The translations under genes and the position numbers were made by a program. 64,000 nt of DNA from CAYSSJ01 sp964433675 (GTDB lineage Bacteria > Cloacimonadota > Cloacimonadia > Cloacimonadales > TCS61), in the NCBI GenBank assembly GCA_964433675.1, contig CAYSSJ010000003.1:130560-194559 (forward strand), given 5' to 3'. Of the stretch, positions 19,401 to 30,100 are shown piece by piece (positions within the stretch are counted from its first letter, which is position 1; each line of letters starts with the position of its first letter). The notes beneath the pieces were generated by a model. That model ran no database searches and was not told the origin of the DNA. It saw only the letters and a list, made by a program, of their open reading frames with translations.

Positions 19401-20790
19401 GATGAATTTCGAAGCTTATGCTGAGAAAGATGACTGGATAACGAGTGACACAGCAGCAGCTTCCTATACAGTTACTAATCCGCCATTGCCGGCCATAGCT
19501 GTTTATCCACTGCCAGATGTTTGGAACATCCCTATAGAAGCAATGGTGTTTGGATGGTCGTATGACGAAGATGGCACTACACCAGACGGCTATATGTTCA
19601 AATATTGGCAAGATGGGCAAGCTCAACCTGAGATGATAGATGTCAGCGCAGAAACAATCCATACTATCATGGGAGTTTTAGATTACGATAAGGTGTACAA
19701 TTGGCAGGTAATACCATATATCAATGCCACAGTTGGTGGGCAATTGAACGGAAGCCAATATGGCAAACAGATATCTTCTTATCGCCATAACGAAGAAATA
19801 AGGTCTGGTGATAAATATCTTGCCGTGGATTGTCCGATATGGTCATTTACTACAATTATGGAGCCGATCGAAATACCGGCTAATGGGCAACATAATATGC
19901 CGGATCTAGGTATTACGATTCATACGACTGAACTAATAACTGTAGTTGCCTTAAATCCGATCATAGCTGACCAATTACCTATAGAATTGGATCAGACATT
20001 CTCTTTCTCAGTTAACGGTTCTGGTATCGTTACTATTACAGTGACAACTACTGCCCAGATGGGTTATTATTACTTTAACAATTCCTGGAATCCGGATCCT
20101 TCGGGCTTTCCAAATGTGGATGGTGAAATTTCATTTTCGATTAATTTTAATGCATCTCGTAGCAATGAGGCATCTCTATTAGTTGGTAACGAGTCCGATC
20201 CGGATCCACCCTTACCTGTCACTCTGAATTGGTTTGAGGTGGAATATCTCGATAATCAAGCAGTTTTGAGCTGGCAGACTGCGAGTGAGACCAATAATAT
20301 GGGCTGGAAAGCATATCGCAGTCAAAACTCTCTGGAGCCTGATTTGCTGCTGAACACCGAGTTTATTGCCGGAGCAGGTACTACTACTCAGAACACAGAC
20401 TACAACTACTGCGATCCATATGCCTTGCTAATGGGCAATACTTATTTCTACTGGATAGAGAGTGTAGAGTTCGATGGTACAACCGAGCTTTTCGGTCCCG
20501 TAACACTGGAAGTTCCGATAGAAGGTGAAGTGCCACTAATCACAAAGCTATTGTCAAATCATCCAAACCCGTTCAACCCAAACACTAATATCAGTTTCGA
20601 TGTCAGGGCGGGTGAGACCGGTATATTGGAGATCTATGATGTTCGAGGTAGAAAGCTGGAGAGCCATGAATTCAGCGCCGGTTCTCATAATTATCTCTGG
20701 CAAGCCGAAGGTAAAAGCAGCGGCATATATTTCTACAGATTAAAAAGCGAATCTTATAGAGAAACAAAGAAAATGCTCTTGCTCAAATAG
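13393..20790 (+). CDS. 2,465-residue exported GLUG/FN3-repeat surface protein with C-terminal sorting domain
   Basis: This is a probable cell-surface adhesin or matrix protein. The start has AGGAG seven bases upstream and gives a signal peptide (about residues 1-33, ending GLLAQ). GLUG beta-helix block 1 (about 35-390) is followed by three ~95-residue FN3-like repeats with the motif QHGFCWST...YYVRAYATN (about 395-690) and GLUG block 2 (694-966). Seven more FN3-like repeats (about 975-1675) and GLUG block 3 (1680-1941) follow, then a chitobiase-C-like beta-domain (about 1943-2030). A shared tail (2004-2465) holds a WQTASETNNMGWKAYR module and a sorting domain (NHPNPFNPNTNI to KKMLLLK). GLUG blocks 2 and 3 are close duplicates. 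Repeat seven carries an Arg-rich insert (17329-17391). No catalytic site was seen. The last 1,389 bp are duplicated at the end of the gene at 21119. It is probably transcribed from the sigma-54-like promoter at 13053. Confidence 0.88.
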   Translation: MEHAKNIFSLVKVKRSVILFMFLALSLTGLLAQTAVAPALGDGSAGNPYQIATLENLYWITQADGALNNKHYIQTADIDAADTINWDFGYYGKGWPGIGSGPRNKWFSGVYDGQGHVVSNLYIRDIPWKAGLFGATGDRSTGNVVPATIKNLGVINVDIVGSEYVGALVGEAYRCTIDNCWSTGTISTVTSNGSYKPYVGGLVGKHSGYSNETITNSWSSCDVSNGNAEDGGSYTGGLVGQTSSSMSNVCATGTVTAKDYVGGLVGYMQGNVYDSYAIGNVAGNDNVGGLVGFYGWSTLGRAYSSGVVSGNSNVGGLVGSTTSSNFTSCFWDLDNSEQTYSAGGIGKTTEEMKTMSTFINAGWGLMGINGTTWGMRPDVNTGYAFLAIQGYIQPCEVTSQSVNNVAETTATGHGTISNYGGPTISQHGFCWSTFPEPDISNDKSENGTATSLSNFSTSITGLQPYTLYYARAYATNADYTAYGEQLEFTTLPQLASVTTGVTTEIATTTATLNGNLTNLGAPNPTQHGFCWSTSPNPTISDNMNELGAASETGDFSSPITDLSVYETYYVRAYATNLAGTSYGNEIEFTTLGTPSAVTTQVVTDIQATIAIGNGTITELGIPNPDEYGLCWSTSQNPTIDDSKSTLYNATETGAFSTELTDLSPVTTYYVRAYATTAVETVYGNEVSFNTLVLDGLGTSDDPYIIRTLADLSYVSANTSLWNKHYIQATDIDASATNNGAGFSPIGNSGTKFTGTYNGQGHTISHLFISGGNDTGLFGYTLNATIQNLGLADCTISGHEAVGALIGQADATTVNNCFSTGIINATEWSSGGLIGLTASNTVISNSYSHSAVQGNNGVGGLVGNLTGSSVNKCYSTGSVSGSGTMYFGGLIGLMGTATNSFWDVDTSGQTSSAGGGGAVGKTTTEMKMKTNYTDGGWVFKTDTEDGTWNIGNGRNNGYPYLDWQFSDDPADNPPVISTQEITDITFESATGNGTIHYLGNAEQHGICWDITSSPTIADFITENGIPVQTGAYTSEIIDLEPETTYYVRAFASSAIGIVYGNEVEFITPEEPLIVSTQTTTDITATTAIGHGTISRLGKTNPTQHGHCWSTSPNPDINDSKTELGPKDTIGAFESEISELSVYTNYYIRAYATNQSGTVYGEQLEFTTLPELPAVTTISITDILSTTAIANGNLDELGTPNASQHGFCWNTSGSPTITDHIAELGEALQTGHFSTEISGLQPYTNYYIRAYALSPTGLVYGDELEFTTAALLATVSTLEATNITSISVTGNGNITDLGAPNPSQHGHYWSTSPNRMLEERSATKRDSRTSGFSELGEVSDTGTFISEITELIPYTTYYIKAYATNLAGTVYGDEVEFTTSAILPSVNIQSVTEITETSATVNGSVTELGIPNPSEHGFCWNITGSPTIADDKTEMGEVTATVDFISYLTGLSPYVTYYIRAYATNPAGTVYSDVIEFSTLAMVPTVSTLDVTEITATSATATGNIESTGGPHPNQHGHCWSIDPEPTIANDKTELGSIFEPGTFTSLITELSPYTSYFIRAYATNIAGTVYGEQEEFSTLPLAPVVTTQAVTNIGGTTATGNGTIEDLGVPNPSEYGVCYSTSPNPTIEQDRIILLNANQTGAFSCDIPDLVPQTTYYVKTYASNLAGTVYGNQVSFATTMFIGGGTAQSPYEINSLDDLRNLSENSGYWNKYFIQNANIDAMPTSGWNNGAGLLTIGNSTTKFTGNYNGQGHTISHLFISRGNYTGLFGYTISATIQNLGLVNCAISGGEAVGALIGKADATTVNNCFTTGSVNATWWSSGGLIGLTSPNTVISNSYSHCTVDGNQGVGGLAGNLTSSSVNKCYSTGSVSGSTSVGGLIGLQGTATNSFWDTETSGQSGSAGGTGKTNEEMKTQSTFAGWDFENIWAMESHFNNGYPSLIWQFSGKVADPTFSPDHDIFIKATDVSIETATEGATVMCRTTTDGETWSDWQVYTNPITVPVNTEMNFEAYAEKDDWITSDTAAASYTVTNPPLPAIAVYPLPDVWNIPIEAMVFGWSYDEDGTTPDGYMFKYWQDGQAQPEMIDVSAETIHTIMGVLDYDKVYNWQVIPYINATVGGQLNGSQYGKQISSYRHNEEIRSGDKYLAVDCPIWSFTTIMEPIEIPANGQHNMPDLGITIHTTELITVVALNPIIADQLPIELDQTFSFSVNGSGIVTITVTTTAQMGYYYFNNSWNPDPSGFPNVDGEISFSINFNASRSNEASLLVGNESDPDPPLPVTLNWFEVEYLDNQAVLSWQTASETNNMGWKAYRSQNSLEPDLLLNTEFIAGAGTTTQNTDYNYCDPYALLMGNTYFYWIESVEFDGTTELFGPVTLEVPIEGEVPLITKLLSNHPNPFNPNTNISFDVRAGETGILEIYDVRGRKLESHEFSAGSHNYLWQAEGKSSGIYFYRLKSESYRETKKMLLLK
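15473..16160 (+). repeat. Internal GLUG block duplicated at 18430-19120
   Basis: The encoded segments share long nearly identical runs (for example YNGQGHTISHLFIS, NATIQNLGL or SATIQNLGL, and VNKCYSTGSVSGS) and clear DNA similarity, including identical ~30-base stretches. This indicates a recent internal duplication within the 2,465-aa gene. Confidence 0.7.
19402..20790 (+). repeat. 1,389-bp direct repeat, copy 1
   Basis: From the ATG in EMNFEAYAEK to the stop codon, this DNA matches 32750-34138 with no difference that I could find and no indel (constant offset 13,348). Similarity continues weakly for ~20 bases past the stop and ends at the terminators. Upstream of 19402 the two genes are only moderately similar. 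Such identity within otherwise diverged genes points to recent gene conversion or duplication. Confidence 0.9.
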
Positions 20791-20821
20791 TCTCAAATGA
20801 CCATAAGGGCTAAACCCCAAA

Positions 20822-20853
20822 AGAGACGAGCTCGAAAGCTCGTCTCTTTTTTT
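20822..20853 (+). terminator. Rho-independent terminator
   Basis: A perfect 11-bp stem, AGAGACGAGCT (20822-20832) and AGCTCGTCTCT (20837-20847), with a CGAA loop is followed by seven T. It ends the 2,465-aa gene. A diverged homologue follows the gene ending at 34138. Confidence 0.92.
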
Positions 20854-20941
20854 GTGATCAAGTTAAAAGCTTATAAACAGAGAATTTATGTTCGCTCAAT
20901 ATTTGATCGATAAAGAAATGTGTAAAATAAAAAAAGTTTAG

Positions 20942-20967
20942 TTGACACAAATATCGATGACTATAAA
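20942..20967 (+). promoter_or_regulatory. Possible sigma-70-type promoter for the giant gene
   Basis: TTGACA at 20942-20947 and TATAAA at 20962-20967 are 14 bp apart, shorter than the usual 16-18. The start codon is about 150 bp downstream. No sigma-54-type GG-N10-GC element was recognised here. The rest of the 327-bp gap holds the upstream terminator and otherwise nothing identified. Confidence 0.3.
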
Positions 20968-21118
20968 AATGCTTCAGGCTTATTCTAAGTAATAGTGACG
21001 AGAAGTACAGCCAAGAAAAGGAAAAGTCTATTTATATAGCTTAAGAAAATTTTAGGGGTTTATTGGATAATCCTAGTAAGTCTTTAAATACGATTAATAG
21101 AATGAAGGAGTGAAGATT

Positions 21119-24100
21119 ATGAAAAGGATTATGGTTGTTATTTTTTTGTTATTATCGATGCTTGTTTTTGGCGAGATATCGATATCTGAAGCAGAGATGA
21201 TGTCTATTTACAATAGTGGGACTCCAATTAGTGATATTGCAAATAATATCAATCTTACCCCGGGTGACAACTACGCGATCCCTGATCTTACTATACCGAC
21301 ATCACACTACAGGCATCACAGTAGTCCGATATCACAAGAAAATGCTATTCAACTTGCCGCGAATTATTTGAAGAGATATTATGATGTAACGGGAACTTTG
21401 CTATCAATAATACCATTGGAAGACTTTAAAGGTGAACTGGTCGCCTATGATTTGAACTTTTCTCTGCACAATAAAAGTTATGAAAGTTATTCAGACATAT
21501 ACAGAGAATGGGAGAAATATAATCAAGCGAATAATGATAAAGTTTTAGGTTTACCGGGAGACAATGAGAGTCCATTCGCCTTCATTACTGTGGCTGCTAA
21601 TTTCGATAATCATCCAGTAATAGCCTCTGCACTGTCACTCTCGCCTTTCTATACAATGGGATGGAGAGCTGATTTCGTTGCCAGACAGACAATAGGATAT
21701 CCACAAATAGAGAGAATCATTTATGGCGGTGCTTTAATAAGAGAAATAGTTTTTTCCGACGGTCAATCATCGGTAACCGTCTCTTCATATCCCCCTTATA
21801 ACCACTATGAAACCTCTGCCTTTGTTGAATTAGTCTTGGGGAACGAGAAGAGATTTATGGATAAGTTGCAAGAACTCTATGAGAATAACGACATTGATAT
21901 AGAGCAATTGGAGCGTGAAGAGCGTGATGAGTATTTACAGGACTATCACGAACTGATGAACGGTGCTGTTCGTTACCTCGGTTTGACTGGAAATTTCATT
22001 GATGAACCTCAGCTATTCAAACCTTTAAGCTGGACTTATGGTTGTACTCCAACTTCGGGCGGAATGATAGCGAAATACTGGAACAACATGGGTTACGGCA
22101 GGTTAAGTGAATATTTCAGAACCGGAACACACGTAATTGACAATACAACAAACAGGCACGCAACTCAGGCAGAATTTGAGTTGAAAGATCATATGGATAC
22201 TAGCAGTTCAGGATCAACCCATCCTCATGATATCAGACCCGGGTTGAGTTCTTACTTCGATTCCAAAGACTATGACAGATCTTCTGACTCGACCATTGGT
22301 TGGCCCTGGAACTATCGCTGGAATGTTATCAGTAGTACTATCAGAGCCGGCAGACCATTTGTTTTTTCTTATGGAAGTTATCATAACCAAAGCGGTCATT
22401 CAGTCGCCTGTTTTGGTTATCGATATTCGAATAAGAGACTCTATATCTATGAGACATGGACGAATGCCATTCACTCGATATACTATAAGGCTGGAACAGT
22501 TACTCAAATAGATAGAATTCGTCCGACAGACCCTGAACAAAAGGGTGAAATCAAACTCACCAATTTTCAAGGGTACAACTCTTGGGGATATTATGAACTT
22601 GGATCAGATGATGAGCCGAGATACTGGGCTTACGCTGATTATGAGATTACCTGGAATAGTTCGGATATACCAGGCAGCACAGTCTCAGTCTGGCTACTGG
22701 ATGAAACGTCAGGTTTTTTGTCGGAAATAGATTCCGGTCTGCCGAATAACGGTTCTTATATCTGGACTCCGGACGGCATTAATATACAAATTGGTTATAC
22801 CAAGAGATTCAGAATAGTGCTTAAACTTTTCGACGCTGAAAACAATTATGTCGCATCAGATGGCAGCAGAGGTAGGTTTATCATCAGACATAAACCTGTT
22901 ACCCTCACCATAAATAGTGAGAACCCTGAAACGGGAGTCGAGGTTTTTTATGAGCAGACTGGCGATGGACAGGTATCCCAGAGTGCTCTGACCGAATTTG
23001 AAATCGAAACTTATGTGTCTGACAATAACCGCTATCTTGATATAGAGACAGCCGAAGTCAGAACGGTCGGAGACTACAGAGAAAAGGCGTTTAACCGTTG
23101 GGTTGACAATCTCGGTTTTGTCAGTGAAGAGGCAAACACAACTTATTATGTCGATTTTGATTCCGAATATCTAAAAGCCATTTTTTACAATCGGGTGAAT
23201 GTACTTTCCTCATCTCCTCATACGGGAATTATAATTAGCTGTACAGATAATAATGGGGAGGTGACTGAGATCACGACACCGGGTTATATCGATTATCCGG
23301 TTGATGCAATAACAATTGATCTGACTGCACCGCAGTACTGCCCGGTGACAAATAATTTCTTTTTACGCTGGGAGGTAAACGATGAGATGTATAGTACATC
23401 AAGAATTATCACAGGTTTATCAGTCGAGGAACCCCTGAAAGTAGTGGCTATCTATGATAACATTCGTAACATATTTATCCGTTCCGAGAACCCTGCTTCC
23501 ATGGTGCCTATTATCGTATCTCCTGCTGATTTTGGCGGTAATACCGACGGCAACACAGAATTCTTAAGAAGGTATAACAGAGGTACTGAGATCACCCTTC
23601 AGGCACCGGCGGAACATGGAGAACATAACTTTGATAACTGGTACATAAACAATTCTCCCGCCCAGCCTTCACAGGTTGACGGTTCTACCCTCACTTACGA
23701 TATTACCGATGACCAATACCATTTCCTGACAGCCAGATACTTAAATCCATTGGCAACGGTTAATGTGTCTTCTCAGAATGCAGACAATATCCTCATAGAT
23801 TGTAGCGAGGATGTAAACTCAGCCGGTGAGGGTATAACACCCTTCGAGAGAATCTATCATACCGGGAGTTCAGTCATGTTTATTGCACCGTGGCAGACCG
23901 ATGACGATGAATGGTTCTCTCACTGGATAAAAGATGATGAATTTTATTCCGATGAAGCTCAGATAATCTTCGACCTTGAGGGGGATACCTCTCTCATCGC
24001 GGTCTATCATGGGGATATCATGACGATCAATATCGAATCGCAAAATCCTGAAGAGGGTGTGTTCATGGTGCTCTCTGCCTTTGATGTATCTGGTCAGCAC

Positions 24101-27100
24101 AACGGGGTGACACCATTTACAAGAGGTTATAATGCCGGGCAGTTGTTATGGATCACAGCTCCCGAAACTGCAGACGGATACTACTTCGAGCGCTGGGAAA
24201 AGAACGAAGTTAATGTCGGGGGACATCTGCAAATGCCGCAGACTCTTGTAACAAATGTAGAGGGTAACGATACTTACACCGCCGTATATAGCACGGTGCC
24301 GGCATATTGTATCCCCGTATATAACACAGATCCCGTGACTTCGTGGTATATTGACTCTGTCATCATGGGTGACATCAATAACACCGATTCAGGGGGCGCA
24401 GGTGGAGCTGTGTATAACGATTATACGAACGAATTTGCAACCGAACTGGTCAGAGGTGAGGAATATACCATAAGTATAAAAAACGACAGTTTTGATACCG
24501 TAAGTCTCGGTGCCTGGATAGATTTCAACAGAAACAGCAGTTTTGATATCCAAACAGAAACCATTGTTTGGGATAATAATATGCTGCCGGCTGAAACAAC
24601 AGACTATACATTTACCGTTCCGAACGATGCTGAACTCGGGAATACCAGAATGAGAGTCAGATTGGTATACGGAAGTACATTGGATCCTTGTGATTCTGCA
24701 AGTGCCGGGGAAACCGAGGATTATACCGTAATCATAGTCGATGAACCAACCTATACGGTGACCGAACTGCCATTTGAAGAAAATTTCGTCTCCGACACAC
24801 TCCCCGATCATTGGCAGAATGTTGCTTTAGAGGATATTTCTCCGAACTGGGATTTGGATAATGCTAGTGCCTACAGCGGCAATTATTCTTTATCTCATGG
24901 TTTTGATTATCATTCAATGTCCGATAACTGGGTCATACTGCCGAGAATATATTCTGAAAACGGCTTGCGTTTGACTTTCCGGGAAAAAAATGAATGGATG
25001 GACGACTTTTATACACATCATGGAGTCTGGATCTCAGTCGGCAGCGATAACCCGCTGCATCAGAATTTTGTCCTTTTGGAGGAGTTTGACCAGGCAGCCT
25101 CATCATGGACAGAGAGAAACTTGCTCATTGAGCATCAGGGGCAGAATGTTTATATAGCTTTCAGGTACTGGGGGCAAAATGGGGCGACGTGGAGTATTGA
25201 CGACATAGTCGTAGATGAGATGCCCGAATTTCTCCCCCCGACAGATCTTACAACAAATGTGACTGAAGATGGGATCGGATTGGAATGGTTAACTCCGAAT
25301 ATGCCCTCAAATGATATCACATTGATCGGATACAATCTCTACAGAAATTCACTCAAACTCAATGACACCGTATTAGCGGGCAGTTATTATTTAGATGAAG
25401 ATGTACAATTTGGAGCGACTTATAGCTACTATGTTACCAGCCAGTACGAAATCAGGGAATCTGAGCCCTCTAATATCATTGATTGCCATTTTGTATATGA
25501 GACGGAGATAAGTTCATTGCCCTATCTGCTCGATTTTTCAGGTCCTTTCCCACCACATGGCTGGACCTTTGAGAATATACCTATGGAATCTAGAAGCAGA
25601 GGCAATATAATCAGGGAATTATCCGGCGAACATGGAGGGAGCAGATTTACCAACAACTGGAATCTCTCCAATACTGCCCATGCCGGAGGTGAGATACCCG
25701 AACTCCGCTTCCACTGGTCACCGCAGTTTACGGGCAAGAGTTATTTTATGTCTCCGGGAATAGTTATGCAGGATAGAGATGCGATTTTTGTTTCATTTGA
25801 TTATACTCTTAAACACCATAGCGGATATTACCAGATAGGACTCGATATACAGAGCGCTAATGGCGAATGGCATAATGTCTGGCACCAGGACAGTATAAAC
25901 GAAGATATAATCGAGGAGAATGTTTGGCTCTATATTCCCAAACCGGAAGAGCATGGAGATATTATCAGCCTCGGCTTATACTATGAGGGCTTCTCCATGA
26001 ATATCCAGAGAATTAACTTTGATAATATCGAGCTCATCGATGCTCCTCTACTGTTACCACCGACAAATTTTGCCGGAGTGAGCGGAGACGGAAGTGTTAT
26101 ACTTAGTTGGGACTTGCCGGCCTACGAACAGGGGTTACCGGATGATGTGGAACTGATTGGGTATAATCTCTACAGGGATGGTGAACTTCTCAATCAAGAA
26201 CCTCTGTTAGTGTTTGAATATAACGACCTGATGCTCAATAATGGACAGGAGTATGAGTACGAGATTCTGACAGTTTACAACTATGGGAGTTCCCCCTATG
26301 CTGAACCTGTCATCATTAGCCCAGAAGGTGGACATATCATCTATCAACTACCATATCTGCAGGATTTCAGCGGCGATTTTCTCCCGACCGGCTGGACTGT
26401 TGATCAAACAGCATATAACAGAGGTCTGCTCAATGCCTCAGATGGACTAAGGCAGAGTACAAGAGAAACAGGGAACTGGGAGTTGGAAGCAATTGGAAAT
26501 ATTGCCGGGGGAGAACCACCACAGGTATGGTTTAGCTACTTGCCCAATTTTTATGGTCAGTCTTATTTGATTTTGCCCAGATTTCATAAAGGTAATGTCA
26601 ATCATATCAAAGTCAGCTTCAAGGGATATCTTGATGTTTTTTTTGATGATATCCCATTTATTGTCAGTTTGGTTGTTAAAGATAACGATGAAAACTGGGC
26701 TGAAATATGGAGCGTTTCAAACGCGAACTTCTCCGGGCAGGATGATTTTTCAGTTTTCTACAACTGTCTTGATCATTCTTCTGAGTATCTTGAATTAGCA
26801 TTCCTTGTGGATGGATGGAACACTGGTGCTCAATGGTGGATGGATGATGTTCAAATAGAAGCAGTCGATGATGTGCAGATCCTACCACCAGCCAATCTGG
26901 CAGCTTTTAATAATTACAATAGCATAGAATTAGTTTGGTTTGAATCAGAGTCCGATCTATTTACTTCCTTTGATATATACAGGGATGATGTGCTAATTGC
27001 CAGCGTAAGCGATAATTTGTCTTTTTATGATCTCGATGTGACTGCCGGTGTTGAATATACCTATCACCTCAGAGCTGTTCATTCAAATTATGAATCACCC

Positions 27101-30100
27101 ATATCTACTATTGCCCAGATAACATTTAATCCGACTGAAGTAGTCGATATCCCTTATTACCAAAACTTTGAAGGGGATTTTTCGCTTGAAGAATCTTATA
27201 TTTATAGTTTGGCACGTGAGAGTAATGCAAACAATGGCTATAATAACTGGACTCTCTCAGACAGTACTGCTGCTGGTAATGACCCGCCTGAGCTTGCTTT
27301 TACACAAAGTCCTATTTTTTATGGCAGAACTATTTTTGCTTTGCCCTTTATTAATAATCAGAATCAAGATGCAATAGTACTGAGTTACAGTTATTTTATC
27401 CATCTCACTCAATTTCATAATATCGAAGGGCTTGAAACTGTTTATAGATATCCCGATTCTGAATGGAATATGTTGGAAACATATCATAACCAGGGTATTT
27501 ACATGATGGGTAAGGCAACTCATTTGATCGAAATTTTCAACGATGATCTTATCCAGTTTGGTTTTCTATTCGAAGGGCAGTCTTCGGAGATTATTTCCTG
27601 GCAACTTGATAATATATCTATCGAAACATACGAAGAGTATCCCTCTCCTAATAATTTGATATCTTACCCTTATGATAATAGAGTTACCTTGCTCTGGGAA
27701 AGACCGATTTTCCAGATTGAAAACTCACAAATAGAACAAGAACTGCTCGGTTATGATATCTATAGAAATGATGTTAAACTTAACAATAGCCCGCTTACAG
27801 AGATTATATATATTGATAATCAAGTAGAGAATAATATTACTTATAATTATTATGTCACTGCAGTCTATGGTGATGGAGAATCAGAAGCTTCCAATATAGT
27901 TCAATCAGTTCCCTATCTGCCGGACCCGATTACTAACTATCCTTATACAGAAAACTTTGAGACAGATGTTTTCCCACCCCTGAATTGGTATGTATATCAA
28001 ACCGGTTTCGCTAATCCGGGTTGGTTATCTGCTGCAGAACAAAATCCGGTAAATACTTATAGTTACCACCATTACACTCAGGAAAATGAGGTTGTAGAAG
28101 ACTGGCTTGTGCTGCCAAAGATAGTCAGTGAAGCGGCTATAGTTTTCAAATTCAAAGAAATAAGTAAAGTAGACTGGGAGCACCATAGTTATCACGGAAT
28201 GTGGATTAGCGAAAACAGCGGAGACCCCGAAGATGGCGATTTTTATGAATTAGAGGTATTTGCCGAAAATACTTATGAGTTAGGTATAGGCTATATCTGG
28301 GTTGAGAGAGAAATCATCATCATGAGTGAAAGTTCAGAGTTTTACATAGCTTTTAAATATGCTGGTGATGAAGGTGTAGAATGGCAGATAGATGATATAG
28401 AGATCGATCAGATCTTTCATCTCCCTCCACAGAACCTGACAGCGGAAAGTGGAGATAGTTCAGTTCAGCTATCTTGGCTTTCTCCCCTTACATTTCCTAA
28501 CAGTTCAAGCCGTGAAGAGACATTAAAAAGCTTAAACCAGCCAAACCAGAATCATAGAGATTTCATTGGCTATAATGTGTATCGTGACAATACGCAGATT
28601 AATCCGGAGGTGGTGTCTTCTGATGAATACTTAGACAGTGATGTCGTCAATGGAATATCATACGAGTATTATGTCACTGCAGTCTATGATGATGGAGAAT
28701 CAGATGCTTCCAACACTGCAGTTGCTATACCCTATGGCAATGAACCTATTGCTATTCAGCCGGCTTTGGGAGATGGAAGTGCAAACAATCCATACGAGAT
28801 TGCCAATCTAGGTAACCTCTATTGGATTGCAGAACATTTTAGCCGATGGAATTTGCATTATATCCAAACTGCAGACATAGATGCATCTGTGACGACACAC
28901 TGGTTCGATAGTGCGGGCTGGAGTCCGATCGGTGATAACACAACACGCTTTACCGGTTCTTATAATGGACAAGGGTATATCATTGATGCACTTTCTATCA
29001 ATCGTAGTACAAGCAGCAATATCGGCTTGTTTGGGCGAACAGATGATGCTGTTATCCAAAATGTCGGGCTAAGAAATGTTAACATAACCGGAGGCAACTC
29101 GGTAGGTGCTTTGGTAGGAATGATCTCGAATGGATCTTTAATCAATAAATCTTACTCTTCAGGAAGTGTGAATGGAGATATGTATGTTGGAGGCCTGGTT
29201 GGTTACAACTACGAGTCTTCACATATAATCAACAGCTATAGTACCGCAAGTATTACTGGAAGTAACTCTGTAGGCGGTATTGTAGGTTATAATACTACAT
29301 ATGCTTCTGTCAATTACTGTTACAGTATAGGTGGTGTAAATGGTCCGGCTAATACAACTGGTGGTCTTGTGGGACAGAATGTCTCAGGTGCTTATGTAAT
29401 AAACAGTTATTATAACGAGGAGACTTCCGGACAAACTGATACCGGAAAGGGTGAGCCTCGAACAACTGCTGAAATGAAACATCCACATGCTATCAATACT
29501 TATGAATCATGGGATTTTGTTGTGATTTGGCAGGAAGACCAATATGAATGGACCAATGGATATCCTTATTTAATAAATCAAATCAATTATTTGCCTCCTC
29601 CAATTAACCTGACAGGAACTCCAGAAGGATCAGATATGCTTCTTAGTTGGGATTCACAAGCTATAAGATTTGGGGATGATTTGCGCACTGAATCGGATGA
29701 TTCCATATTAGACCAACATAGCACACCGGTTAGAAATAACAGAATAATCCCTCGGGATAATTATTGGCATAACAGTTTCCTAGGTTACAATGTTTATCGT
29801 AATGGAATCAGGATCAACTCAGACTTTATTCTAGAAACGAATTATCAGGATACCTATCTGACAATAGGAAACTATCAGTATTATGTTAAAGCGGTCTTCT
29901 TTCAGGGTGAATCTCAAGCTTCTAATATGATAGAACATAGTATAGATCCTTTCAACCTACCTTTTTCAGAAAATTTTGATGCTGACGTCACATTGCCCGA
30001 TTTTTGGGAGATAGTCGATCATCAAAGCAACGGGCAGGTGTGGCAGTTTGGTACTGTAACTAATGGCTTGTCAGGAACCACGGGTAACTATGCTTATCTC

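Noticed and set aside
19351..19662. Antisense 103-codon frame repeated at 32699-33010 with nearly the same protein.
   Set aside because: It is the complement of the duplicated gene tail. Its conservation follows from the DNA repeat, and it has no RBS or codon pattern of its own.
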